The position numbers and the translations under genes were made by a program. Shown piece after piece: positions 46,108 to 58,200 of a stretch of DNA of 64,000 bases. This DNA comes from Varroa destructor (lineage: Eukaryota; Arthropoda; Arachnida; Mesostigmata; Varroidae). Each line of letters opens with the position of its first letter. The first letter of the stretch is position 1. The notes beneath the pieces were generated by a model. The model was not told the origin of the DNA. It made no database searches and saw only the letters and a list, made by a program, of their open reading frames with translations. The stretch is from the NCBI RefSeq assembly GCF_002443255.2, contig NW_019211454.1, positions 21,977,037-22,041,036 of the forward strand. The letters are read 5' to 3'.

Positions 46108-46218
46108 TAAATAAATAGGATTTGTTATTCAGCACACACGCATAGGGTGCATCTTGTTTTAGTCTATTTTCGTCAAATCGTCCTAGGGCGCAAGCAGAAA
46201 GTAAGACACTCTCGGCCG

Positions 46219-49200
46219 TCATTTCTTCATTGTGACCGTAGGTTGGGGTATATTCAGAAGATCACACAAATGGTTTCGAACAGCTCTGATCTCTCTGAAT
46301 TTGTCTGGCTCATCACACACCCATTCGGTATCACTTAGCAGCGCCAAAACGACCTGTACAAACAACCGCAAAACACATAAGTACGAATTTACGAAGGCTC
46401 CTATTCTCATTTTATAGCACTCCTTATATATGATTTAAAATACATTTGACAATAATGTGCTCATCACTCACCTCGCAGTTCTCTTCAGGAACAGCTGCCG
46501 AATACACGAGTAGCGTTTCGTAAAGCTTACTTGCGGTTTGTTTTCGAACCTGAAACAGATGAGAGAACAAAATTAAAACGATTATTAGCTTTACTTGACC
46601 GAGCCGCCATAATTGTTTTTATTGTTAGCTAGATCTCTTACAACGGCATTTAATATTCCCTGTAGATCCTTCTGTATAGAGGACGTGAAGAGACTATTGT
46701 CCGCTCGCAGCTTGAATGGAGGGCTCCCTCGAAGCCTGAGCCTTTCACATGGTCTGCGCAGATGACTAATCGTTATCTTCTATTTCGCTTAGCTGTTCAC
46801 GTGACCTGGCGTTGCGTTTCTACCAAAAAACATAATACGTGTATATCATGGATCTAAATAAACGGTTTCGATGCGTTAGAACAGAATACAGTCAAGTATA
46901 ACGTCATATGACGAGACCTGGGGGCGACTCCCGGTTGCCAAAGCTCGCCCACATGTAATGTTGTCTTGTAATACAGACCGTCTTCGCTAAGAGCTTCAGC
47001 GGACAGATTCCTCACAAAATGCAAGCCAACTTGCAAACTTACAGCAAAACACGAAGCGCTTCATTTACCTATTCAAATTTCGAGTACAAATTTGTCTGCA
47101 AAATCGACTGACGGGGATCATCTCCAACCTTAGTCATCCTAATGTAATAGGCACCGTGTGCCTTTTGTGTTTTTTTTCTAAATTGCAATTAAGTGTGCAG
47201 GCAATCATAAGCCAATATAAACTATTGTAATATATTAATGTTTCGTATCTATGTGAGCTGAGCAACAAACAAACTCTTCTGCTTTAGCATTCCAAGTTTT
47301 TATTATGTACGGGACCTAGTTAAAGTCTTCGGTAAATAATAACAAAAAGCTGCTTTCGCGCGTTTCAAAATAGCGTATCCAAATGCCATTATTATCCGAA
47401 ATTTTTTCAGTCTTCCCAAACTAAACTCTTACGGGCTTTTATTTAAAAAATTTCGTCAGAGACTTTGAAACCTGCGAGTTGCGTATAATCAAAAAAGGTC
47501 ATAATTTCGTGTCGAGCTTCGGCCCCCAGTTACAATCAAGGCTGTGTTGACACACGTTGGTTACAATTGTTGTATAGTTATATTCATAGTACGACTTTCC
47601 TGATTCAACCATAACGATGTTATGATCTCATTGACTATAATGACCTTGAACGTTTAATCGGGAATCAATGCAAATACCGAACCAAGTATCACGCTCTCAA
47701 CAGGACACAGGAAGGCTTCATTCTGTGTCATGTTGTTTTACAGAATATACGGGAAGCGTCATTGACTACAGGACAGCTAACCGGCCTGAAAACGATCTCC
47801 ACGTTCTAGCGCCTGAAGCTTTTGGAACAAGGTTAAAAACGGTCCGGCTTAACTCCGCAGTCTATGTTCCGTTAACCGTAAGGCTGGCAATCGTTAAAGA
47901 CGATGTATCTTTCTAAGCGTTTCTACTAACACACACAAAGCAGATCGTCGAAAACGACTAATACCGCTGCAAAAGAAACGTTGCCAAGAACGTTGCAATG
48001 ATTTTGACAAGAAAAATAAGACTTTCCAAAAAACAAAATAGCAGACCTCAAAGTGCACCATCAAACAAATTGCAGAATGCTCGACTGCCCTGAAACTGCA
48101 GGCAGTTTAAGTCGGCTTTACATGGACCCCATCGGACCAATTGTGAAACCGGATCCAGAAGTCTTTTCCCCCAGGCACTGTTTGTAGATTCCAGAGGAAG
48201 CTCATCGGGAAGCGGGAGTTGAAATCGGTCTGAAGGTCAGTCCAAGGGCAAAGGCTGGAGCGCGAAACGACGGAGCGATTGAGAGTAGGTACGTCGGAGA
48301 AGGCAAAAGAGCTACACAAATGTGCACGAGCGCAGTGAAATGTAGAAGTAGTAACTCGAACTTTATTACTGTCTACTTTTACTGACATCGACGTTACCAT
48401 GCGTCACCTGGAAGTCGGAAATCCGTTCAGCTTCAATGCGAATTTAAACAGCCTGGTGCTGCAGTATGCGAAACGCGAAAGCTAACCGAGAGTCTCTCAA
48501 CTATGAAGCCGCTTTGTAACCTTCTTAAGAGGATCTGGCACAAGCGAATACTTGAATCGGTCCTTTGACAGTGCCTGGTACCGCAGGAGAACAGGTTGCA
48601 GGTATATGCAGAAAGGAAACCATACGAATCCCTGAGCAAAGAGGGTCAGCGACGTGCTTCACTAACTAGGCAATATTAATGGAACACTTTCGAGGCACCT
48701 ATGCGACAGCGAACACCGAGGGACGAATAGTGCCCTTGTACACTGGTGCGTGCTATGGTGGCTGAGTTCTCTGTGTTTGAAGTTCTGCGGTCCCTAGAGC
48801 AGCTTAAGGCGAACAGGACGGTAAAGTAATACGAGTGTGACAACCTGATTTGCTGTGGACATTTAAAAAACAAAACTATTCAACGATTCTTTACAACAGG
48901 TACGCCTAATAATGATGCACTACTGAGCGTTACATCTAAAAAAAAATAGCAGTCGCTCGACTTATCTTCATTAAGGACAACTGCACGATCCAGCGTCACG
49001 ACATGTGATATAATGATTGAGCAGGTACACCGTATATGTCGCAGACTACAACAGGCGTTTTTTTCTGTGTTCGCCGATTTTAAGTCCGCGTTTGATATGA
49101 CCCCAGAGAGACAGCTTTACCAACGCTTGCAGAATGCGATGTTCCACGACGCGTATTGCGGTTGATCAAGGTGATACTATAAGAAAACTCGATGAACGTG

Positions 49201-52200
49201 CATGGAATGGCTCAGTTTAAACCATATGCATAATCAACAGGCATAGCACAAGGTGGTAATCTAGGTTTGCGGCTATTCTCGCTGCCGCTCAAGGACCAAG
49301 TTCCGTGTTAAATTCCTAGTAGGCCAAGTAAGTACATTACTTTATGCCGATGATTTTATCATTTTTGGTGGGACACTGGTTTTCTGGTTAGCAAGCTCTA
49401 GTAGCAGGACCGACGATGTACACGGATGAGGCTGGGTCAGCGGCTAACTCGGACAAAAGTCATAAAGATTCGCTGTGTTTCAATATTTCCAACATACTGC
49501 GAATAGGCAGAACGACCTTGAAGTACGTGAACAGCGTTGAGTTTGTAAAGGCGGTCGTGCTCTTGAACGATTAAGCCTTCATAAAGTACATCACGGATAG
49601 ATTGCGGCGAAGGGTTAGGTGCACCGAGCTTTAGGTTTAGGAATTCCTAAATTTCAAAGTCTAGGGCTTTAAACTTTTAAATTGTAAAGTTTCTTATTTT
49701 TAAAATCATACGTTTATATAATTTTTATAAGGACAGATAACCATTGTTTTATAAAATGTTTTTTTCCGCAGATAAAGCGTTTATCTCATCCAAATATCTA
49801 AGGAAGTGCAGTTCAAAATGTCTAGATGTAATATCTCTCAAAATAACCATTTGACAGTATCAATAGAAAATACTACGATAACTGACAAAAAGCGTTCGAC
49901 TTACTATCTTAGACGAGATCAAGTGTATTAGGTATTCTTTAGTATTTGACCATGGTTATATAATAATATGATCCATACAGTTGTAGCTACTAGGACACTT
50001 GCGCAAAAAAGGTAGCTGACCTGTGGGAAATGTTTATGTCCAAGAAGAATTGACAAGCGCTTGAGGCTTATAGCAGAGATTTCTTCGAATTGTAGCATCT
50101 CACAAAAAAGCTCAATGGACGAAAGGACCTGCAATATTAATACGACATATGCATACCTGTGAGAAATCTACACAAATAAGGTGTAAGCCAACTGTTCTCC
50201 ATTAATAAATATGTATGATCAACGATACAGTTAGGGTCTATCGTTAGAGAGAGTGTGTGGCCGAACAATATATAATTTTTCTTGCATTCACAATCGGTCA
50301 GCTTACTAACTTTTATGTCCTGTCTGCAATCAAATATCAAATCCTACCTTATTCACGTCCTTGGTTCTTTGAATATTTTTCCAAATGAAGTCCATCAAAG
50401 ATAGCATTGGCGACGAAGGTGCATTTGCTAGAACCCCCGTATTTAGCAAACGACCTACCCCGCGTGCCATAGGCGGAAATAGAAAACGGTTCTTCTGAAA
50501 TAGTGGAAACTCTACAGCCTGTGCAAGGGTCGTTGCGAAGGCCGCCAGCGCTTCTCGATTATCCTGAAAATAATTCATTAATATATATTCACCTATTATT
50601 TGCTGCTATGACAGAAAGCGATTATCGTGATTCTAACGTTTTTTTTTTCATCAGTCGCTTTAAATAGTTAAAATGAAAAGAGTTATACCAATTTGTTTCA
50701 ATCAAACGTATTCAAAAACGTAAAATCGTAAAGTGGGTGTGATGAAACATAGTATCATGATCGGATATATGTAAACATTGAAACCTGAAATAATGAACTA
50801 CCTATTAGTACCTGTATTTCTTGGAGATATTTTAGGGCGGCTAGTTGCGCCTTCGTGCACTCTTTTTCTGTCTTCGCTCCTATTGCTACAAGTAACTGTA
50901 CAACAAGATCCTGACGATAAGTGTCACACCGCAGAAGGCCACCCAACATATCTATACTGTCTTCCAAACTAAGGGCTTCACGGGCCTCTGCAGCGTGGGG
51001 CACAATCTCAGGACACGACTCCAAAAGCGTTTTAAACACACTTATTGCTGTTTCTGCCGAAGCGCGTTGTGCGTCCGCAATATGGCTAACAGTCTTCTGA
51101 AGGATTACACGATACAAATTCGAATCTAACATATTCAACTGTCCTTTGAGTGAAACGTGCACCAGTTGGTCTCTGAAGGCGTGCATTGCTGCAATGCGTG
51201 CATAGAGACCGACATCGAAAAAGGTCTCCGAAAGACTGTAGTCTTCCATTGCTAACCGTATGCACTCCAAGAACTCTTGCAGGTTAACCTTTGTCATCTT
51301 ATCCTTACTTAAAAGCACTCGACATATATTACCCAAAGCGATGAGAGCCTCCTTTCTGGCTTCTACAAGTTTGTGGCCTTCACCTTGCGTGGCTTGCTGT
51401 AACGCTTTAAATAGCATGGGTGCGTGATGTACAATTATTGGCGGTGAAAGTTCTCCGAGGAAACGTGCATGCCCGCATCGTGCTTCAACACTCTCCCCTT
51501 GAAGCTGGTCGTAACTTCTTTTGAGTAGCACTGAACACTGGTCACATTCTGCTTCTACAAGATATTTTAGCATAGAAGTTAGCGCGCGTACTCCTTGGCG
51601 CTGAATAGACACGTCTGGATTGTCAAGACACCGTTCCCCCACATACCACCACATATCAAAAATCCGTGATGGTAGTACGGTGAAGCGGGATTCGGCGAGA
51701 CAGCATATCATCTCGGAAAACATGCCTAGTGTTTGGTTATGCATAAATGATGAAAAAAATCGATCATCCTTGTACATTAATACCAGGTAAGTTAAATGCT
51801 GTTTCACATTTTCTGGAAGGGCGATATTGAGTCGACAAAGGGCCAAGGTAATCTGCCCTAGGGCGGGCAACGAACCAAGGCGCACATTAATATCAATGCT
51901 GGTACTGAACTCAAGTAGACTCCTATAAACAGTATGCAAAAATAATTTTGGTTCTAATCGAACCAACTCTTTGAGGGTTAGGGCAGCCAGATCCCGAATA
52001 GCTCTATCCCAATGAGTGATTTTTTTATGCACTAAGTGTTCTATTATACACCGCGTGTATTCTTTATATTCTGCCACTTTAACGCCGACCTGAAGATAGG
52101 CCCTATTCCGGACCCCGACGCTGGCATAGTCCGCAATTCGTACGAGATCAATCCCATTTGGAAAGTTGCCCAATCGCCCAACACACTCTTGGAAGGCAGC

Positions 52201-53661
52201 GCTGGCAGCCCTGCGCACGTTAACTTCTCTGTCAAAGCTCGCCAAACACAAAAGTTGGCCAGCTAGTTGATTAACAAACGGCTCCACAATTTTTGGGTCG
52301 TACGATCTTCCTAAGGTCCACGCGACATAACAGGCCGTGTCGCGCACGATACTGCCTACAGAACAGCTGCCACGCAATTCGTTATATACAAAGGCTTCAA
52401 GGAGAACAGAGACCACATTTGGTAAATGAAGGGGCAACAGCACTCCCCTTCTTCCAAATTCTGCCAGAGCCATGCAGCCGCCTTGCCACGAGCTTTCTCG
52501 ATCTTTTTCTTCAAACAGGTTGAAGACCGAATTAATCAGGTCGTACGCGTAGTCTTTCGGGAGTCTCGAAGCAAGCCGCCCAATTCCTTTGGCGGCCGAC
52601 CAACGTACAATAAGCACTCGATCTTCAAGTCCAGTCAGGAGTGAGTCCACAATTTGTTCGATCACCTCCGGAACTTCATCATCGTCATAGCTTTCATTTT
52701 CACCATTACCTTGAACCTGCAATGGTTTGCCAAGGAGTCCGCGCTTCTTCATGAGGTATCTCCACGGCGCCAGATTAGGAGACAGTTGGCATAAGCCTAT
52801 TCTTTGAAGCAGTTTGAGGGCAAGCTTTCGTTCGAATTCTCGATCACTGTTGGCGCATTTCAGGGCGATGTTAAGCGCAGCTGAGGAATGATCTTGAAGG
52901 ACTTCCCGTTTCGCGGTCTTAAATATGCTGCACACAGAAAGTAAGGCTGCCGCTCGCGCGAATTCTTCAGTTTCTCCCCGATTTATTGACAACTCTTCTT
53001 CGACCCAGTTGAGATACGGTTTAATGAAACGGCCGTGGATATCAGGTCGCGACAGAAAACAGCCCGCCATATAGGCAGCAATGACATTACACTTTAGCCT
53101 ACTTCTAACATACGTACGGCAGATATCGAGAAAACGTTCTGTAACTGTTGGCTGGTCCCCTACGCCATCAAAGCGTTCTAGTGCAAAGGGTACTGTTGCC
53201 AATATGGAAAGCCACAAAAGAAGCACATAATGCGTCTGCCAGTTGGCTGCGTCTTGTGGCTTTTGAGCTCCCATATAACCGAGGACCTTTTCGATGTCGG
53301 CCACCTCATGTGGGAATAGATTGCGGACAACTTTATAACCGCGAGTTTTGATAATGAGTGACAGTAGCCGGCAAACTCCATGAAACCTGTCACTCGTAGG
53401 CGAGCTACGTGATAGAATCGCGATTGACATGTTAACAATATTGGGTAGTTCTTTATCCAAAAGGTGTGGCTGTTCATGGTATTGGTCGATCACATACTTG
53501 AACTTTTCGTAGATCTTGTCGAAATAACTACCTTCGTGTATTGGAATGTCTTCTTCGCCAAGTCGGTTTATCGTTTCCTTGACGTAATCTGCGTCCATAA
53601 ATTCGTCGAGGGCGCACGCTAACCCCACCGGCATCTCATCATCCTTCTCTTGCGCGCACAT
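46219..53661 (-). CDS. TBCD: Tubulin-specific chaperone D
   Basis: Five exons on the minus strand: 53661-50812 (950 codons), 50563-50348 (72), 50128-50021 (36), 46549-46472 (26), 46353-46219 (44 plus stop); all introns phase 0; 1128 residues (human 1192). TBCD binds beta-tubulin and, with cofactors C and E, forms the complex that assembles alpha/beta-tubulin dimers; it is regulated by Arl2. The protein is a HEAT/armadillo solenoid. Family marks in order: YHEQPHLLD (about 61-69), RGYK and LFPHEVADIE (about 107-124), an acidic linker NESYDDDEVPE (about 322-332), and VRWSAAKGIGR (352-362). Later exons carry FCEMLQF, KQTASKLYETLL and VRNHLCDLLNIPQP at the C-terminus. The ATG at 53661 has A at -3; the frame opens two codons earlier at a TTG. 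Intron 3 (46550-50020) is 3.5 kb and contains a LINE relic on the opposite strand. Confidence 0.96.
48950..49640 (+). mobile_element. LINE reverse-transcriptase relic in TBCD intron 3
   Basis: Decayed non-LTR retrotransposon fragment on the plus strand, antisense to TBCD. In order it shows a start-of-RT segment with FADFKSAFD (about 49070-49096), a GIAQGGNLGLRLF block matching the usual GxxQG motif (about 49245-49280), and the catalytic YADD in LLYADDFIIFG (49343-49354). A LKYVNSVEFV block follows (about 49515-49545). FADFKSAFD and YADD share a frame, but stops and shifts lie between, so it is inactive. Sequence from about 48100 to 48900 may be the 5' part of the same element, but I cannot identify an endonuclease in it. 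Clade not resolved. Confidence 0.75.
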
Positions 53662-53923
53662 TGTCAATTCCTCAGCTTAGGTACGGCCAGCGCCAGCCGC
53701 CCTCGCACTTACTGATACAATTCGATTAAATGTTTGCTATGGTAAATTACTAATAATATGAATAGCTGGCATGGCAAAGACCGGGCCGGACCTACGAACG
53801 AATTTGGTCAACAACACATGGGCGCCGCCATTGCTTGCTTTCATCGACTGCTGTGAAATAGGCTCCGCCCATTAACACTTACTAAAGTAACTTGTCGAAG
53901 TCCGTAAGTAAATTTATACTTAA

Positions 53924-54133
53924 TTACTGTGTAAGAGTACTTTTTTCAAATATTAGTCGAACATTATACAAATGTGAGTGGAGGAACTCGATATTTACAA
54001 GCACTAGCATCAATTTGAAATAAGGCGCCATAGCCGGAAAAGCTCCCCTTTGTTCAGTCTCAACCACTGGGCCCTCTGGTGTGATTGGGAGCTGTTCCTC
54101 AAGCGGGCACATGATAAAAAAAGGCTCGTTCAT
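53924..54133 (-). CDS. Small hypothetical ORF upstream of TBCD, 69 residues
   Basis: True ATG at 54133, starting MNEPFFIMCPLEEQLPITPE, stop at 53924. The N-terminal part is protein-like, with PAMAPYFKLMLVL after it, ending at a possible donor CTT|GTAAAT. It could be a first exon of another minus-strand gene, an upstream ORF in a TBCD leader, or a small gene. No family recognised. Confidence 0.28.
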   Translation of the reverse strand: MNEPFFIMCPLEEQLPITPEGPVVETEQRGAFPAMAPYFKLMLVLVNIEFLHSHLYNVRLIFEKSTLTQ

Positions 54134-54514
54134 TGGCGGGAGCCAGCTTCACTTACGCTACTAAGCAAAATTGTTTCCCTTTTCTACATGGGTAGTTAAT
54201 CTGTAAGCGTTGGTAACATAGTCCACTTCAAATTCGATGCTTATCAAGTCTAAAATAGAAGCAACAGCAAAAGAATAAAAGTAACAAGCCATGGACATCT
54301 TACTATTTGTTGATAACGCTGTAATATAGTTTAAAAAAAATCGTCGTAGCTGGCTTTTTAAGAGCTCTTTCTTTCTGATGGAAATACTATCGTACTATAA
54401 AACGTGGATAATAATAAAAAAAATTAACACTCGCTTCGGACTCATTGCAATGTATTGGAAGCTGAGTGTTGTCTTCACCAAATTCATGTAAACAATCGAT
54501 GTAAAGAAAAATTA

Positions 54515-54534
54515 TTATATATATATATATATAT
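54515..54534. repeat. (TA)n microsatellite
   Basis: About ten TA units in the TBCD-PDXDC1 intergenic region. Confidence 0.85.
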
Positions 54535-55083
54535 GGGTTTTCGCCATATCGTATGAAAATGCTGGTTCAACAAAATAATACTTTAAAATAAAGTTCACCC
54601 AGTTAGGTCAGTGCAAAGAAACAGGCATATTTAATCAAGCAAAGATCCATAAAATTCGAATATAAAGCAGTACCTGCATTTAAAGGCTGTTTACATTCGG
54701 GTTTCAACGTTAATGCGGCGCTGTTGCAACACCACGCACTTTCAGAATTCTAGTGTGTCACTGTCAAAATAAAAACAGCTGTAATGTTATAAAAAAAAAA
54801 AGTATCTTTTACTTTACATCGTGGCTCATATTTATATAATAATTAATTTAGTTCATATAAAAAGTGGCTTTTGTTAGTCGCTTTTAGTTTGTTTCGAAAT
54901 TGCTGGTCTCATTTTAATAAGAAAGTGCTCTCCATATTCTTCAGAACAACATGGTCGTATCTACTTTACCGCCGTCTGAGTTCTGTCACTTTCATAACTG
55001 CTTGTTTTTTTGAATAACGTTAAATATAGTCATTATTTAAATTAGCGAAATGCATTCATTCGCTTTCTAACGTCGTCTGCTGT

Positions 55084-55089
55084 TCAGTT
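55084..55089 (+). promoter_or_regulatory. TCAGTT initiator of PDXDC1
   Basis: TTCAGTTCG lies about 175 nt before the PDXDC1 ATG. CGACGTG begins at +29, close to but one base off the arthropod downstream promoter element position. Confidence 0.35.
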
Positions 55090-55262
55090 CGTATCTCTCA
55101 CAGTAATTCTCAGCGACGTGGTTGTAAACATCGATCGGGGGGAGTGCACGCACGATCAGCTTGCTAGTCGCCGCTGCTGTGGCTGGATAGAGGAGTGCTG
55201 ATAGTAAGACCTGTGGGAGAGGCGACTGCCAATCTAGGTAGCTATATTATCCAGCGGAGGAC

Positions 55263-58200
55263 ATGAGTGTTGGTGTGGACGAAAGCAAGCCAATGGAGGC
55301 CACTCGAGATGGATCGCTTTCCGCCGAAATTCAAAAAGCCCATCAGGGTACTCAGCCCGAGGGACAGGTCAGTTCAATCAGTGATTTTCCCTCTTCTTTT
55401 TTTATTAGCCGGTGATGGATCGTAAAGAGAGAGCGCAACTTGTTTGAAACTCAATAGCCCCGCCGAACAGCCGTCGTCACTGTGACAAGCAGGTGCAACA
55501 GCCCCAGCTGATCTTTGCCGCCGTGGCTGACCGCAAGCGCGTCAACGAGTTTTACGCTTGATGATGCATTTCACCCGTTGGCCAGTGTCGATAGAGTACC
55601 TTTGTCCGCACTGGAGATTGCGTACCTCGCGCTTTCTCTGGGAACTCAGCAATCGCGATTTACCCAGGTGGCAAATATGGACAAAGTAAATGTTGAAAAG
55701 GTGATTTAATTGTGTAAAAAGTGGGAACACTTCACATTGTCAGTATGAACTATAGACAAATTGCATTTATGATTATTACCTACAGGTCTTATATCGGAAT
55801 GGACTCCTGGAGATATATTTTTGATTTACATTGCTTCAGCAAGCGAAACGTTAGTCCTGGGTGTTAGGGCTTAGTCCTTGGTATAAGGCCAAACCCAATC
55901 GTAAACCAAAGTTCGAATCTATTGTTTGGTAAATGACGGTATTTATAGTGTGTAGATTGTACCTGATGACAGACATCTTAAAATTGTCACTTCGATTGCC
56001 GGTCGATATTAAACTGGATAGCTCACTCAAGAACATCTTTCGAAGAAAGTGAGCGACGTTCAGACCAGATACAAATCTTGTTTTCCAAAGATGAACAATA
56101 GGAAGCTGAATAGCGGAAGTGTCTTCGGGGCATCTTGAGCAACGATTACTTTAGCTAGATACCGAAACTTTCGATTTACGAATACTATATTTAGATAGCC
56201 ACTAAGTGATGAAGTGTCGTTTGGGTGATTATAAAATGTTGTGTTATAAAATGTATTGAATGCTGCCCATCTTGACCCGCGCCGCTCTAGTTGTTCTTTA
56301 CGATACCATAATCCTTCGCTCTTATCCAAGGGGCAACAAAGAATAAACTAATGGTCAACCTGGCAAGCCAAGTGGTGTTCTTGTCTAAATTATATCTCTT
56401 TGAACTTAATATGTATTGATTTGCCACAGTGCAGCTAGCCATCGTTATCAAAGTGATCAATACTAGATTTCGATTGTGTACACGACGACATGCTATGTAA
56501 ACTTTGATGTTGGCAAAAAGATATCATCTAGTCAGGAGAACTAAATGCTCCAAGCTTTACGTCCGGCACTACCATAAGACATGCCATCAGAAGGCTAATT
56601 CCAGGCACGACACAATGTGTTTATTCCCAGATTTGAACCTAGACCACCACGTATCCTTAAGATTAACAAGCAGACAGCTGGCTCACCTCGAGCCCTTCAA
56701 CTTGGGCTTGCTAATAGCATCCACTAATGTTTGTCGCCTCCTGCAGTAACAACAACAATAAGGATGATAATGATGATCAACAAACAAACATGAAATCTCT
56801 CAGTTTATGCATGTTAACTAGGGCCCTGTTTAATTTCTGCTACAAGAATAATTAGCTGCGTACTAATTATCAACGGAAATTACACCACTAAACATTGACA
56901 CCTGTAATAAAATGTGTTTGTCATTGCAGCGTCGTTCAGAAAAGGGGGTGACGCAGCGTTGTAGCCTTCGGGTCCTTTCCATTTTTCAACATAAAAAAAG
57001 ACGTTTACCTGTAAAGAAATTATTTGCACTCGTACCGTTGCGAAGACGCTCTTGGCATGAAAAGTGATCATGCCATTTTCTTGGCAAAGAAAATGGCATG
57101 ATCTGGTCAGGGAAATATCATGCACAAAGATCCCCACCAAATTATAGCGATCTCAGCAGCTACAACTACTCCTAACAAAGAAAGAAGATGAAGAGGCCTC
57201 CAGAAAACGATTTTAGTTCTACAGTTAAGGGGAGATTCGATGTTGCGTGCATAGTCTGCGCTGTTTAGATAATCAGTTATCACGAAACTGTTCGAAACGT
57301 CCACTATCTATGAATTTGTATTAAATGATTGGATTTACTCTCCGTATCTCTCTGTCGGTAAAAGGCTGTTGATACTTCCCTTTGTCTTCATATTCCTTGA
57401 ACTTTTCGACAACTAAAAGCCACAATCGAATAGAAGAATAAAAGATAACGAAAAATTAAGAATGATAAATTATGCATTGCTAATGTATTTTTTCTACTTC
57501 CGGAAGTAGCGCTTCTTTCGTTGCTCTGCTTAGGTATTATCGATAGCTATGACTTGCAACTGCCGTCATAGCTGCCTACGGTGCCGCTTGGCAGGCCACC
57601 GGACAACGGCCACAATACCAGAGTATTTTGAGCGCGAGTGGCACGTGGCTCCACTCTGAATAGCGTAAGACTTGGTAATTCAAGAGATAATGTTTTCGAC
57701 GTTAGAGCGAAGAGACAACATCGATAGACCTACAGACAAACCGCTCACTTAGCATTGGCCTTGACTGCTTGCTAGCAATGACTTTCTAATTTTGTTTTTA
57801 GCTCTTAACAAAAGTTATTATCTTTTAATATTTTCAAGTTGTGTCTATGTCGTCTCCGTAGTGTAATCAAATTTATAGAGCATTCGGCTATGCCATTAGT
57901 CATCCTTAGATGAATAGAAACAATTGTACCTTCTTGTCCTGTAGGTCCTGGTAGGCATGCAATAACCTTCTACGATTTAGCGGTAGGACAGTGATTCTTG
58001 TACCAACTGATACATTACTTGCTGCGTATAAATGTTATATCATTGACATTTCTTTCGTAATAAGGCTTGGGTTAATTGCGGCCTCAGTAAATTGTTGAAT
58101 GATTTGTAGTATGATACGTGTTGTTTTCATGAAGGTGTTAAAGATAGTGTTAAAACAAATTATACTTGAAGGGTGATAAAGGCCCACTGGAAGAATTGCG

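Larger units (their letters stand above)
53662..55262. promoter_or_regulatory. Shared upstream region of TBCD (-) and PDXDC1 (+)
   Basis: A 1.6-kb gap between divergently transcribed genes. GC-rich DNA near 53680-53870 includes GGGCGCCGCCATTGC. Minus-strand donor-like GTAAGT sequences at about 53708 and 54156 suggest spliced 5' leaders of TBCD. The centre (54300-55060) is AT-rich with a TA run, and the PDXDC1 side turns GC-rich from about 55080. Confidence 0.4.
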
